Assembly (NCBI GenBank): GCA_031270215.1
Contig: JAISYB010000004.1
Span: 1-5,622, forward strand
Source: Streptococcaceae bacterium
Lineage (GTDB): Bacteria > Bacillota > Bacilli > Lactobacillales > Streptococcaceae
Direction of reading: 5' to 3'
Length of the DNA stretch: 5,622 nucleotides
Shown: positions 1-5,615 of the stretch, piece after piece
Position numbering within the stretch: position 1 is the first letter of the stretch
Layout: every line of letters starts with the position of its first letter
The notes under the pieces: model-generated
What the model was told of the DNA's origin: nothing
What the model saw: the letters and a program-made list of their open reading frames with translations, nothing else
The model's database searches: none
Program-made: the position numbers and the translations under genes

Positions 1-519
1 CACAACGTTATCGCTCCGGGTACGCATGGCTATAAGACGATTCGGATTACCAATAATGATTCTACTACTAGTAGGGGCAAAACTGAAGTGACTTATAAGC
101 TAACGGCAGTCGACGGCGCACCACCAAGCGCAACGATCACTAGTGACACCGATTCGTTCTTAGCTGGTAGTCGAATAAAGTTTGCTGTTTTGACCAATGC
201 TGCTACGGATAGTGGAACTGGTGTGCCAACGGTTAACTGGACATCAGGAACAGCTGGGACATATTTAACGACAGATGCCAGCAGCACTTATGCTGACATC
301 AGTTGGCAAGCGGCTAATGCGTTTTCAGGATATAGCGGTACTAATCTTGGTAATATCAATGTTATTAAAGACATCGTTGTCCTCTGGAAATGGGATTTTG
401 AAGATACTACCGAAAGTTCATCGACCTATAACGAAAAAGAAACCAATCTTGCTAAGGCAGAAAATATTCCAACGATTAGCGTAAGCTTCGGAAAAATCAA
501 GGCAGAACAAGTCGATTAA
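1..519 (+). CDS. Secreted TasA/camelysin-like protein, 3' end only
   Basis: This frame is open from the first base of the window and ends at TAA 517-519, so the gene starts upstream and only its last 172 codons are seen. A GTG at base 88 lies inside the open frame and is not a convincing start, because it has no ribosome binding site and the upstream residues fit the same domain. The visible part begins with a VIAPGT segment followed by an ITNND stretch. It is rich in Thr, Ser, Asn and Asp, has no Cys and no membrane segment, and ends with a WKWDFE motif about 46 residues before the C-terminus and then a short beta-rich tail (EQVD end). The APGT...ITN...W-W-FE pattern is typical of the TasA/camelysin (SipW-dependent) family of secreted or biofilm-fibre proteins. 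I infer an extracellular structural role. No LPxTG anchor is present. The family call is by motif memory only; another bacterial surface beta-sandwich protein is possible. Confidence 0.62.
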   Translation, partial: HNVIAPGTHGYKTIRITNNDSTTSRGKTEVTYKLTAVDGAPPSATITSDTDSFLAGSRIKFAVLTNAATDSGTGVPTVNWTSGTAGTYLTTDASSTYADISWQAANAFSGYSGTNLGNINVIKDIVVLWKWDFEDTTESSSTYNEKETNLAKAENIPTISVSFGKIKAEQVD

Positions 520-560
520 ACGTTTCAAAAAGTTGATATTCATTCAACGTAATGTTTCCA

Positions 561-600
561 AAAAAGCCAAGTTCAGCGCTTTGTCTGAGCTTGGCTTTTG
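561..600 (+). terminator. Intrinsic terminator after the TasA-like gene
   Basis: Bases 562-576 pair with 585-599 to give a stem of about 15 bp with one G-T wobble (core GCCAAG/CTTGGC) and an 8-base loop (577-584). A run of T at 596-599 is part of the descending arm. It lies 42 bases after the stop codon of the upstream gene. The A-run on the 5' side would also let it work on the opposite strand. Confidence 0.85.
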
Positions 601-685
601 TATACTACAAACAAAAATTTTAGGTAAAGAGAATATTCCAATCTTACGCTATCAGATGAGGTTTTACTTATTTTTACACTAAGCC
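601..685. other. Short A+T-rich spacer, nothing recognised
   Basis: This stretch between the terminator and the mgtA promoter has no open frame with a ribosome binding site, no convincing repeat and no hairpin. It appears to be plain intergenic DNA ahead of the promoter. Confidence 0.5.
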
Positions 686-715
686 TTGACTTATACATTT
701 AATCGTTGTTACAAT
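686..715 (+). promoter_or_regulatory. Promoter of the M-box/mgtA transcript
   Basis: TTGACT (686-691) and TACAAT (710-715) are separated by 18 bases. TG at 707-708, one base before the -10 hexamer, makes it an extended -10 promoter. Transcription would start near 721-724, about 10-15 bases before the riboswitch aptamer. This looks like a strong sigma-A type promoter, with control left to the downstream RNA. Confidence 0.8.
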
Positions 716-733
716 AAGCAAGGAAAAACAATA

Positions 734-900
734 GGATTTGTTAGGTGAGGCTCCTATGCAAACACAGGCTACTGCCCAAAAATGTCGAGAGACGCCAATG
801 GGTAGAACAGGGATTGTCGAATTTAAGGCTTTCCATAAGGTAGCTAAATCGCATTATAGCGGTTTTACGTTGTCTAGTGCCAAAGCTCAACGATGAGATC
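734..900 (+). ncRNA. M-box (ykoK) magnesium riboswitch aptamer
   Basis: The conserved blocks of the M-box class are readable: GTTAGGTGAGGCTCCTAT at 740-757, GCTACTGCCCAAAAATGTC near 768-786, GACGCCAATGGGT at 791-803, and AGTGCCAAAGCTCAACGA at 876-893. The order and near-exact wording match the aptamer upstream of Bacillus mgtE, as I recall it. Known function: the RNA compacts on binding several Mg2+ ions and so reports intracellular Mg2+. The closing helix P1 can form between about 734-742 and 889-900. The more variable arm between about 804 and 870 includes a plausible AATTTAAGG-type hairpin region that I did not resolve fully. Its position directly before a terminator and an MgtA-type transporter gene gives independent support. 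Confidence 0.95.
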
Positions 901-930
901 AAGATTAATGTCTTTTTATGCTCTTCGTTG
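888..930 (+). promoter_or_regulatory. Antiterminator of the M-box switch
   Basis: CAACGATGAG (888-897), the 3' strand of the aptamer closing region, can pair with CTCTTCGTTG (921-930), the 5' arm of the terminator. That gives 9 of 10 base pairs with one T-T mismatch. The same 921-929 bases form the terminator stem, and the same 888-897 bases close the aptamer, so the two structures exclude each other. Inferred logic: low Mg2+ leaves the aptamer open and lets this antiterminator form, so transcription continues into mgtA. Confidence 0.8.
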
Positions 931-950
931 CCCTTAACGAAGAGTTTTTT
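921..950 (+). terminator. Riboswitch-controlled intrinsic terminator
   Basis: CTCTTCGTT (921-929) and AACGAAGAG (936-944) form a perfect 9-bp stem with a 6-base loop, followed by six T (945-950). It sits 24 bases after the M-box aptamer and serves as the OFF structure when Mg2+ is plentiful, cutting transcription before the small frame and mgtA. Confidence 0.93.
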
Positions 951-974
951 ACTGTTTAAAATTAATGTCAAAGG

Positions 975-1060
975 AAGGTGAGGAACAGATGGACGATAGT
1001 CATACGGAGCAGGGAATTAGTGATCAGTTAAGCGTTTGGCAGCGTCCGTCTGTCAACCTT
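975..1060 (+). promoter_or_regulatory. Hairpin covering the leader-peptide start
   Basis: ACAGATGGACG (985-995) can pair with CGTCCGTCTGT (1043-1053) in an 11-bp helix with one G-T wobble. AAGGT (975-979) can pair with ACCTT (1056-1060) below it. Together these place the ATG (989-991) and part of the ribosome binding site of the small frame in a stem, with the rest of the frame in a 47-base loop. There is no T-run after it, so it is not a terminator. It may control translation of the small frame or RNA folding before the mgtA ribosome binding site. Confidence 0.5.
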
Positions 1061-1063
1061 TGA
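989..1063 (+). CDS. Possible 24-aa leader peptide before mgtA
   Basis: ATG 989-991 opens a 24-codon frame ending at TGA 1061-1063. It is preceded by a good Shine-Dalgarno run (AAGGAAGGTGAGG, 971-983) at normal spacing, which is the main evidence that it is translated. The peptide starts MDDSHTEQ, so it is acidic at the N-terminus (Asp2, Asp3, Glu7, with Asp12 later), and has Trp-Gln-Arg-Pro (residues 17-20) near its end. It has no signal peptide or membrane segment. It lies after the M-box terminator and 54 bases before mgtA, so it is made only on read-through transcripts. By layout it recalls MgtL, the enterobacterial mgtA leader peptide, where an acidic and proline-bearing nascent chain makes ribosomes unstable at low Mg2+. 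There is no clear sequence identity with MgtL. The role is inference; it could be a chance frame. Confidence 0.5.
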   Translation: MDDSHTEQGISDQLSVWQRPSVNL

Positions 1064-1117
1064 AATCAATAATTCCAAGCTCAAACTCAATATTAAAAAT
1101 ATAAGGAGGCAGGAGCA

Positions 1118-3766
1118 TTGGAAAACAAAAAAAGTAACAAAGTAGATTACAAACACTTTGCCGCTCAAGATATGACGGCATTATTTCCCGATATTACACT
1201 CGATAGCAATGGTTTAGATAACCAAATGGTTGAAGCTTCAAGGAAAATTTACGGGGAAAATCGGATTGCTTACGGCAAGCAAACACCGTTTTTCATCGAA
1301 GCATTAAAGGCATATATCACACCATTTACCTTGGTATTAATCGTTTTAGGCGTGATTTCATTTATCACAGACTATCTTCTAGCTGCGCCAAAGGATCGGG
1401 ATCTTTTCGGTGTGATGATTATCTTTACGATGGTTATCGTTAGTGGCACAGTAACCTTGATTCAATCAGTTAGATCTAATCAAGCAGCAGAAAAGCTAAA
1501 GTCACTGGTGAAAATTACAGCAAATGTTAAAAGAAGTGGCATTTATCAGGAAATTCCAATGGAAGAAATTGTTTGCGGAGATGTGGTGAAACTCTCTGCG
1601 GGCGATATGATTCCGGCAGATATGCGTTTGCTTGTGACCAAAGATTTGTTCATCTCGCAGGCAGCATTGACAGGTGAAAGTTATCCGATTGAGAAGTCAA
1701 CGGCGCTTGAAATCGCTGAAATTGGGGTAGCAACGGATTATCCAAATCTATTATTTATGGGAAGTAATGTCATCAGTGGTAGTAGTGAGGGTGTCGTAAT
1801 TGCTGTTGGCAATCAAACCTTATTTGGAGATGTCGCCAGTGATTTAACACAAAAATCCGAGCAGACAAGCTTTGAGTTGGGGATTAATAAAACCTCAATG
1901 CTTTTGATTAAATTCATGGCGCTCATGACACCACTCGTCATTGTGATTAATGGCTTTGCAAAAGGCAGCTTTATGGAGGCATTTTTATTCGGATTATCAG
2001 TCGCTGTCGGCTTAACGCCGGAGATGTTACCGATGATTGTGACAACTAATCTCGTTAAGGGTGCAACGAAGATGTCTAGGAAAGGCACGATTATTAAAAA
2101 TCTAAATGCCATTCAAAACTTTGGGGCAATTGATGTTTTATGTACGGATAAGACAGGAACCCTAACGCAGGATAAAATTATCCTTGAATATCATTTGGAT
2201 TGTAATGGTGTTGAGGATTCGCGAGTTTTGCGTCATGCGTACCTAAATAGCTATTATCAAACAGGCTTAAAAAATCTGCTGGATGTAGCGATTATTGAGG
2301 CGACCAATGAAGAAAAACTTGATTTATCCAATAATTATCGCAAGGTTGACGAGATTCCCTTTGATTTTGAACGCCGCAGAATGAGTGTTGTAGTAACTGA
2401 TGACACAGGCAAAACACAGATGATTACTAAGGGTGCAATTGAGGAAATGCTGGCTATTTCAAGCTATGTTGACTACCATGGTCAAGCTTTTCCATTAACA
2501 GAAGCTGAAAAAATCAAAGTTTTAGCCAAGGTTGAGGACTTAAATAATGACGGTTTGCGTGTGATTGGTGTGGCGCAAAAGACTAATCCAAGTGTGGTGG
2601 ATGAGTTTTCAATTGCCGATGAGGCGGAAATGGTGCTAATCGGCTACCTTGCCTTTCTTGATCCGCCTAAGGAAACAACTAAGCAAGCACTCGAAGCTTT
2701 AAAGCAGAGCGGTGTAGATGTCAAGGTTTTAACCGGTGATAATGAATTAGTCACACGTTCAGTCTGTCGGCAGGTTGGTTTATCAAACGAAGCTTTGATT
2801 ACTGGCGAGCGCTTGGAGCATTTGAGCGATTCAGAACTAAGTGAAGTCATTGAGCAAAACCATATCTTTGTCAAGCTAACCCCTAAGCAAAAATCGAAGA
2901 TTGTCCGCGTTTTACGCAGTAACGGTCATTCAGTCGGCTTTATGGGAGATGGGATTAATGATGCGGCAGCAATGAAAGACGCAGACATTGGGATTTCAGT
3001 GGATACGGCAGTGGATATTGCTAAGGAATCAGCGGATATTATTCTGCTGCAAAAGGATTTGATGGTGCTGGAAAAAGGGATATTATCTGGGCGCGAAACC
3101 TTTGGCAACATTATGAAATATATCAAAACAACCACCAGCTCTAACTTTGGAAATATGTTTTCCGTCTTAGTTGCGAGTACATTTCTACCATTTTTACCAA
3201 TGCTACCTTTACAAATCCTGTTTTTAAACTTGATTTATGACATTTCTTGTATTTCTGTCCCTTGGGATAAAATAGATAGAAAATACTTGGAAGCACCTAA
3301 GCGCTGGGAAACATCGAGTATTGGCAAATTTATGATTTGGTTTGGACCAACGAGCTCAATTTTTGATATTACGACCTATTTAATCATGTATTTCATCATC
3401 TGTCCAGCAGCAGTTGGAGGCAGCTTTCATACATTAAATAGCACACAGCGACTTGCCTTTATTGCAATTTTTCATGCCGGCTGGTTTGTTGAATCCCTCT
3501 GGTCGCAAACACTTGTCCTACATGCTTTACGGACTGAGAAGCTACCATTTATCAAAAGTAATGCTTCGTTTATCATGACGACGATTACCCTACTGGGTAT
3601 TTTGATTGGGACGATACTACCGTTTACTGCTTTTGGCGAAAACTTAGGCTTAGTTGCCTTGCCTCACAGCTATTGGTTCTTTTTAGCCTTGACCATTATT
3701 GCTTATCTGATACTCGTTAGCATTGTGAAGCATTTTTATGTGAAAAAATACGGCGCATTGCTGTAA
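1118..3766 (+). CDS. mgtA: MgtA-type magnesium-importing P-type ATPase
   Basis: This is a complete 882-aa membrane ATPase that uses ATP hydrolysis to drive Mg2+ into the cell. The start is TTG 1118, set by AAGGAGG at 1103-1109 with an 8-base spacer. Domains in order: cytoplasmic N-terminus (1-65); membrane helices near 66-86 and 97-117; actuator domain with TGES at 185-188; helices near 262-308, including the GLTPEMLP segment (298-305); phosphorylation site DKTGT with Asp344; nucleotide-binding domain with ITKGA (436-440); TGDN (539-542); hinge GDGIND (610-615); then six C-terminal helices from about 675. NLIYD (704-708) in helix 6 matches the conserved acidic site of MgtA proteins. The tail (ALPHSYW..., KHFYVKKYG) also fits MgtA/MgtB rather than Ca2+ or Mn2+ ATPases. 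Length is normal and no key residue is missing. The M-box riboswitch upstream supports Mg2+ as the substrate. Transcription is switched by that riboswitch. Confidence 0.96.
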   Translation: MENKKSNKVDYKHFAAQDMTALFPDITLDSNGLDNQMVEASRKIYGENRIAYGKQTPFFIEALKAYITPFTLVLIVLGVISFITDYLLAAPKDRDLFGVMIIFTMVIVSGTVTLIQSVRSNQAAEKLKSLVKITANVKRSGIYQEIPMEEIVCGDVVKLSAGDMIPADMRLLVTKDLFISQAALTGESYPIEKSTALEIAEIGVATDYPNLLFMGSNVISGSSEGVVIAVGNQTLFGDVASDLTQKSEQTSFELGINKTSMLLIKFMALMTPLVIVINGFAKGSFMEAFLFGLSVAVGLTPEMLPMIVTTNLVKGATKMSRKGTIIKNLNAIQNFGAIDVLCTDKTGTLTQDKIILEYHLDCNGVEDSRVLRHAYLNSYYQTGLKNLLDVAIIEATNEEKLDLSNNYRKVDEIPFDFERRRMSVVVTDDTGKTQMITKGAIEEMLAISSYVDYHGQAFPLTEAEKIKVLAKVEDLNNDGLRVIGVAQKTNPSVVDEFSIADEAEMVLIGYLAFLDPPKETTKQALEALKQSGVDVKVLTGDNELVTRSVCRQVGLSNEALITGERLEHLSDSELSEVIEQNHIFVKLTPKQKSKIVRVLRSNGHSVGFMGDGINDAAAMKDADIGISVDTAVDIAKESADIILLQKDLMVLEKGILSGRETFGNIMKYIKTTTSSNFGNMFSVLVASTFLPFLPMLPLQILFLNLIYDISCISVPWDKIDRKYLEAPKRWETSSIGKFMIWFGPTSSIFDITTYLIMYFIICPAAVGGSFHTLNSTQRLAFIAIFHAGWFVESLWSQTLVLHALRTEKLPFIKSNASFIMTTITLLGILIGTILPFTAFGENLGLVALPHSYWFFLALTIIAYLILVSIVKHFYVKKYGALL

Positions 3767-3804
3767 GGTATCGTATTTGATAGCAATATTACTCAAGATT
3801 ATAG

Positions 3805-3856
3805 AAGTCAAGTATCAGTCAAGACAGACCTGTCTTGTCGTGGTGCTTGGCTTTTT
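3805..3856 (+). terminator. Intrinsic terminator after mgtA
   Basis: A long hairpin. AAGTCAAG (3805-3812) pairs with CTTGGCTT (3846-3853), TATCA (3813-3817) pairs with TGGTG (3841-3845) using wobbles, and CAAGACAG (3820-3827) pairs perfectly with CTGTCTTG (3830-3837). A small internal loop separates the parts, and a T-run (3852-3856) follows. It lies 38 bases after the mgtA stop and separates mgtA from radC. Confidence 0.85.
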
Positions 3857-3897
3857 GGGGTTTACTTGTACTAAAATACTGAATTTTCGGTGAATAC

Positions 3898-3924
3898 TGG
3901 CATATTTTCTTATGAAAGATGCCA
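3898..3924 (+). repeat. Inverted repeat/hairpin in the radC leader
   Basis: TGGCAT (3898-3903) and ATGCCA (3919-3924) pair perfectly. With TTTTC (3905-3909) against GAAAG (3914-3918) this gives an 11-bp stem with one bulged A (3904) and a TTAT loop. No T-run follows, so it is not an intrinsic terminator. Its role is unknown; it could be an RNA stability element or an operator. Confidence 0.4.
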
Positions 3925-3952
3925 AATCTTAGGGCAATGCTTGAGAAACCCT

Positions 3953-3980
3953 TTGAAAGTTTGAATTTTTTCCGTAATAA
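3953..3980 (+). promoter_or_regulatory. Weak candidate promoter for radC
   Basis: TTGAAA (3953-3958) and TAATAA (3975-3980) are 16 bases apart. The -35 is good but the -10 matches the consensus at only three positions, so this is a weak call. Another option is TTGGCT (3848-3853) with TAAAAT (3872-3877), 18 bases apart, which would overlap the mgtA terminator. Some promoter is expected here because the mgtA terminator isolates radC. Confidence 0.3.
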
Positions 3981-4022
3981 ATATCGGGAGGCTTGAACGC
4001 TCAAACTTATAAGGAGGGTAAG

Positions 4023-4700
4023 ATGTATCAAATTAAAATAAATCAACTACCCATGCAGCCGCGCGAAAGATTATATTTATTAGGTGCTAAGAAGCTCTCA
4101 GATGCGGAGTTATTGGGCATTTTACTTAGAACCGGTATCAAGAGTTGCTCAGCAACGCAGCTTGCAGAGAAGCTTTTGGCAAAATATGACAATCTTGCTC
4201 AATTTGAAAAGGCAAGTGTTGAAGAATTAGTCCAGCAAACAGGGATTGGCTTTGTAAAAGCAGTAGAAATCAAAGCAATGATTGAACTTGGGCAACGGAT
4301 TTATTGTGCTGTTGCAATTGATAAAAAAAGAATTATCGACAGTGCGACTTTCAGCAATCACTTAATGCTTGAAATGGGGAGCTTAGAGCAGGAGCATTTG
4401 ATTGCTTTTTACTTGGATACTAAAAATCAAATCATTCGCCAGCAAACCATTTTTATTGGTTCGATTAATCAATCAATCGCTCACCCTAGAGAAATCCTCT
4501 ATCATGCAGTCAAATCAATGGCAGCTAACGTCATTCTGGCACATAATCACCCATCAGGCTCTGCTCTGCCAAGCCAAGAGGATCGAAGCTTTACTCAAAA
4601 GATGAAAGAAAGCTGTTTGATTTTAGGCATTAATCTACTCGACCATATCGTTGTTGGTAAGCGTGATTATTATAGCTTTATGGAGCGTGGCGAGATTTGA
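4023..4700 (+). CDS. radC: RadC family JAB/MPN-domain protein
   Basis: A complete 225-aa protein. The start is ATG 4023, with AAGGAGGG at 4011-4018 just ahead. The in-frame TTG at 3993 would give 10 more residues, but its nearest GGGAGG ends only one base before it and it is a poor start. N-terminal part: PRERL (13-17) and LSDAELLGILLRTG (25-38), as usual in RadC, then a helix-hairpin-helix-like segment (TGIGFVKAVEIK, 73-84). C-terminal part: JAB/MPN metalloprotease-like domain with conserved Glu in EQEH (122-125), His174 and His176 in HNHPSG, and Asp187, which together form the JAMM zinc site. Length is normal for the family. The historical link to DNA repair is doubtful and the true biochemical role is not settled; in some streptococci radC belongs to the late competence regulon. 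It probably shares a transcript with the downstream hydrolase gene (59 bp gap). Confidence 0.93.
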   Translation: MYQIKINQLPMQPRERLYLLGAKKLSDAELLGILLRTGIKSCSATQLAEKLLAKYDNLAQFEKASVEELVQQTGIGFVKAVEIKAMIELGQRIYCAVAIDKKRIIDSATFSNHLMLEMGSLEQEHLIAFYLDTKNQIIRQQTIFIGSINQSIAHPREILYHAVKSMAANVILAHNHPSGSALPSQEDRSFTQKMKESCLILGINLLDHIVVGKRDYYSFMERGEI

Positions 4701-4737
4701 AAAAATCAAGCTTTAGCGTTACGATAAGGAAAGTAAG

Positions 4738-4803
4738 ATGAGTGAAGGAGGTAACAACGATGAAATTAACGATTTTAGGCTGTTTGGGCGGTTTTCCGCA
4801 TAA
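4738..4803 (+). other. Short frame overlapping the hydrolase start
   Basis: ATG 4738 opens a 21-codon frame (MSEGGNNDEI...) ending at TAA 4801-4803. It has a modest Shine-Dalgarno run (AAGGAAA, 4727-4733). It runs through the ribosome binding site of the next gene and its first 15 codons in another frame. It might couple or tune translation of the hydrolase gene, but a frame this short arises easily by chance, so I do not call it a gene. Confidence 0.2.
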
Positions 4804-5500
4804 TGATGAGGGAACGACAAGCTATTTACTTGAGGCAAAGGGATATAATCTTTTGATTGACTGTGGATCAATGGCGATTTCAAAGCTAGAGCATTTTATC
4901 TCGCCGACTTGTTTAGATAGTGTGATTCTTTCGCATTATCATCATGACCATATTGCCGACTTGGGTGTCTTGCAGTACTATCGTCAACTGTGGCATGGCA
5001 AGTGGGATCATAAACTTTTGAAGATTTGGGGGCATACAGAGGACGATTTTCATTTCAATGACTTAACGATGGAGAATGTGTCTATTGGCAAGCCATACCA
5101 AGAAAGTGATGTTAAGCATATTGGACCTTGGGACGTGACTTTTCTTAGGACTGTTCACCCTGTGCCGTGCTTTGCTTTTCGCTTTCTGGAAAAGGTAACC
5201 GGTAAGATTTTTGTCTTTACGGGCGATACAGGTTATTTGGCAGCACTTGAGCTATTTGCAAAAGACGCAGATCTCTTTTTAGCGGACACTTATTTATTTA
5301 AGGGAAATGAAAACCATCATGCACATCTAACGAGCTACGAAGCAGGACTGATTGCTAAGGGGGCAGGTGTTAAGCAGTTGGTGTTGACACATTTACCTGA
5401 AAGTGGCAATCTGTTGCAGCTGAAAGTTGAGGCGCAGCAAGCTGCCGGTGATGAAATTAAAGTCACCTTAGCACAGCCAAGCCTGCAATTAGAGATTTAA
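4760..5500 (+). CDS. YhfI-like metallo-beta-lactamase-fold hydrolase
   Basis: A complete 246-aa cytoplasmic protein. The start is ATG 4760, with AAGGAGG at 4745-4751 (8-base spacer); the in-frame GTG 4742 lies before that site and was rejected. It begins MKLTILGCLGG and has the metal-binding motif HYHHDH (His59, His61, Asp63, His64). Further ligand candidates are His133 (TVHPVP), Asp156 in TGDTG, and His211 in LTHL; His187 and His189 in NHHAHLT also look conserved. This pattern is that of the ribonuclease Z/YhfI-like branch of the metallo-beta-lactamase fold, which hydrolyses phosphodiester or other ester bonds with a di-metal centre. It is shorter than RNase Z (about 300 aa), and I see no tRNA-binding exosite arm, so it is probably not the tRNA 3' processing enzyme. 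The natural substrate is unknown. It follows radC in the same direction and likely in the same operon. Confidence 0.9.
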   Translation: MKLTILGCLGGFPHNDEGTTSYLLEAKGYNLLIDCGSMAISKLEHFISPTCLDSVILSHYHHDHIADLGVLQYYRQLWHGKWDHKLLKIWGHTEDDFHFNDLTMENVSIGKPYQESDVKHIGPWDVTFLRTVHPVPCFAFRFLEKVTGKIFVFTGDTGYLAALELFAKDADLFLADTYLFKGNENHHAHLTSYEAGLIAKGAGVKQLVLTHLPESGNLLQLKVEAQQAAGDEIKVTLAQPSLQLEI

Positions 5501-5509
5501 CAGATTAAG

Positions 5510-5530
5510 CAAGCGACTATCTAGCGCTTG
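5510..5530 (+). repeat. Small inverted repeat before the terminator
   Basis: CAAGCG (5510-5515) and CGCTTG (5525-5530) pair perfectly, and CTA/TAG inside (5517-5519 with 5522-5524) can extend the stem past a bulged A. There is no T-run. It sits 10 bases before the main terminator hairpin and probably protects the 3' end or is incidental. Confidence 0.4.
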
Positions 5531-5540
5531 TATACATAGT

Positions 5541-5569
5541 AAAGAGCTTGTGGCGCACGAGCTCTTTTT
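5541..5569 (+). terminator. Intrinsic terminator of the radC-hydrolase unit
   Basis: AAAGAGCTTGTG (5541-5552) pairs with CACGAGCTCTTT (5556-5567) in a 12-bp stem with one wobble and a 3-base loop (GCG), ending in five T (5565-5569). It lies 40 bases after the hydrolase stop codon. Confidence 0.92.
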
Positions 5570-5606
5570 GCTGTGCATTAAATTTCGTGAATAAATATTT
5601 AATTTT

Positions 5607-5615
5607 TGATATACT
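5607..5615 (+). promoter_or_regulatory. Probable extended -10 promoter at the right edge
   Basis: TGATATACT (5607-5615) combines a TG extension with a TATACT -10 hexamer (five of six consensus positions). No good -35 is seen; the best upstream match around 5585-5590 is poor. Its position after a terminator suggests it drives a + strand gene starting outside the window. Confidence 0.45.

Noticed and set aside
741..971. A 76-codon open frame on the - strand across the mgtA leader
   Set aside because: It lies wholly over the M-box aptamer and terminator, whose conservation explains the bases, and it has no family resemblance or convincing ribosome binding site.
1118..3766. The P-type ATPase as a Ca2+ or Mn2+ exporter, as found with yybP-ykoY riboswitches in lactococci
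   Set aside because: The leader is an M-box, not a yybP-ykoY element, and the helix 6 NLIYD segment and C-terminal tail follow MgtA.
3820..3837. The palindrome CAAGACAG-AC-CTGTCTTG as a regulator operator
   Set aside because: It is the top of the mgtA terminator hairpin, with further pairing below and a T-run after, which explains it fully.
3875..3899. Direct repeat AATACTG (3875-3881 and 3893-3899)
   Set aside because: Only two 7-base copies in A+T-rich DNA with 18-base spacing; easily due to chance and not linked to any other signal.
3993..4022. TTG 3993 as the start of radC
   Set aside because: The spacing to GGGAGG is only one base, and the added residues (NAQTYKEGK) are just the translated radC ribosome binding region. 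ATG 4023 has a proper site and matches RadC N-termini.
3819..4046. A 75-codon - strand frame between mgtA and radC
   Set aside because: It covers the mgtA terminator and the radC ribosome binding site and start; its composition looks like antisense of hairpins and A/T runs, with no recognisable domain.
4742..4759. GTG 4742 as the start of the metallo-hydrolase
   Set aside because: It would translate the AAGGAGG ribosome binding site itself. ATG 4760 begins the typical MKLTILG N-terminus at ideal spacing.
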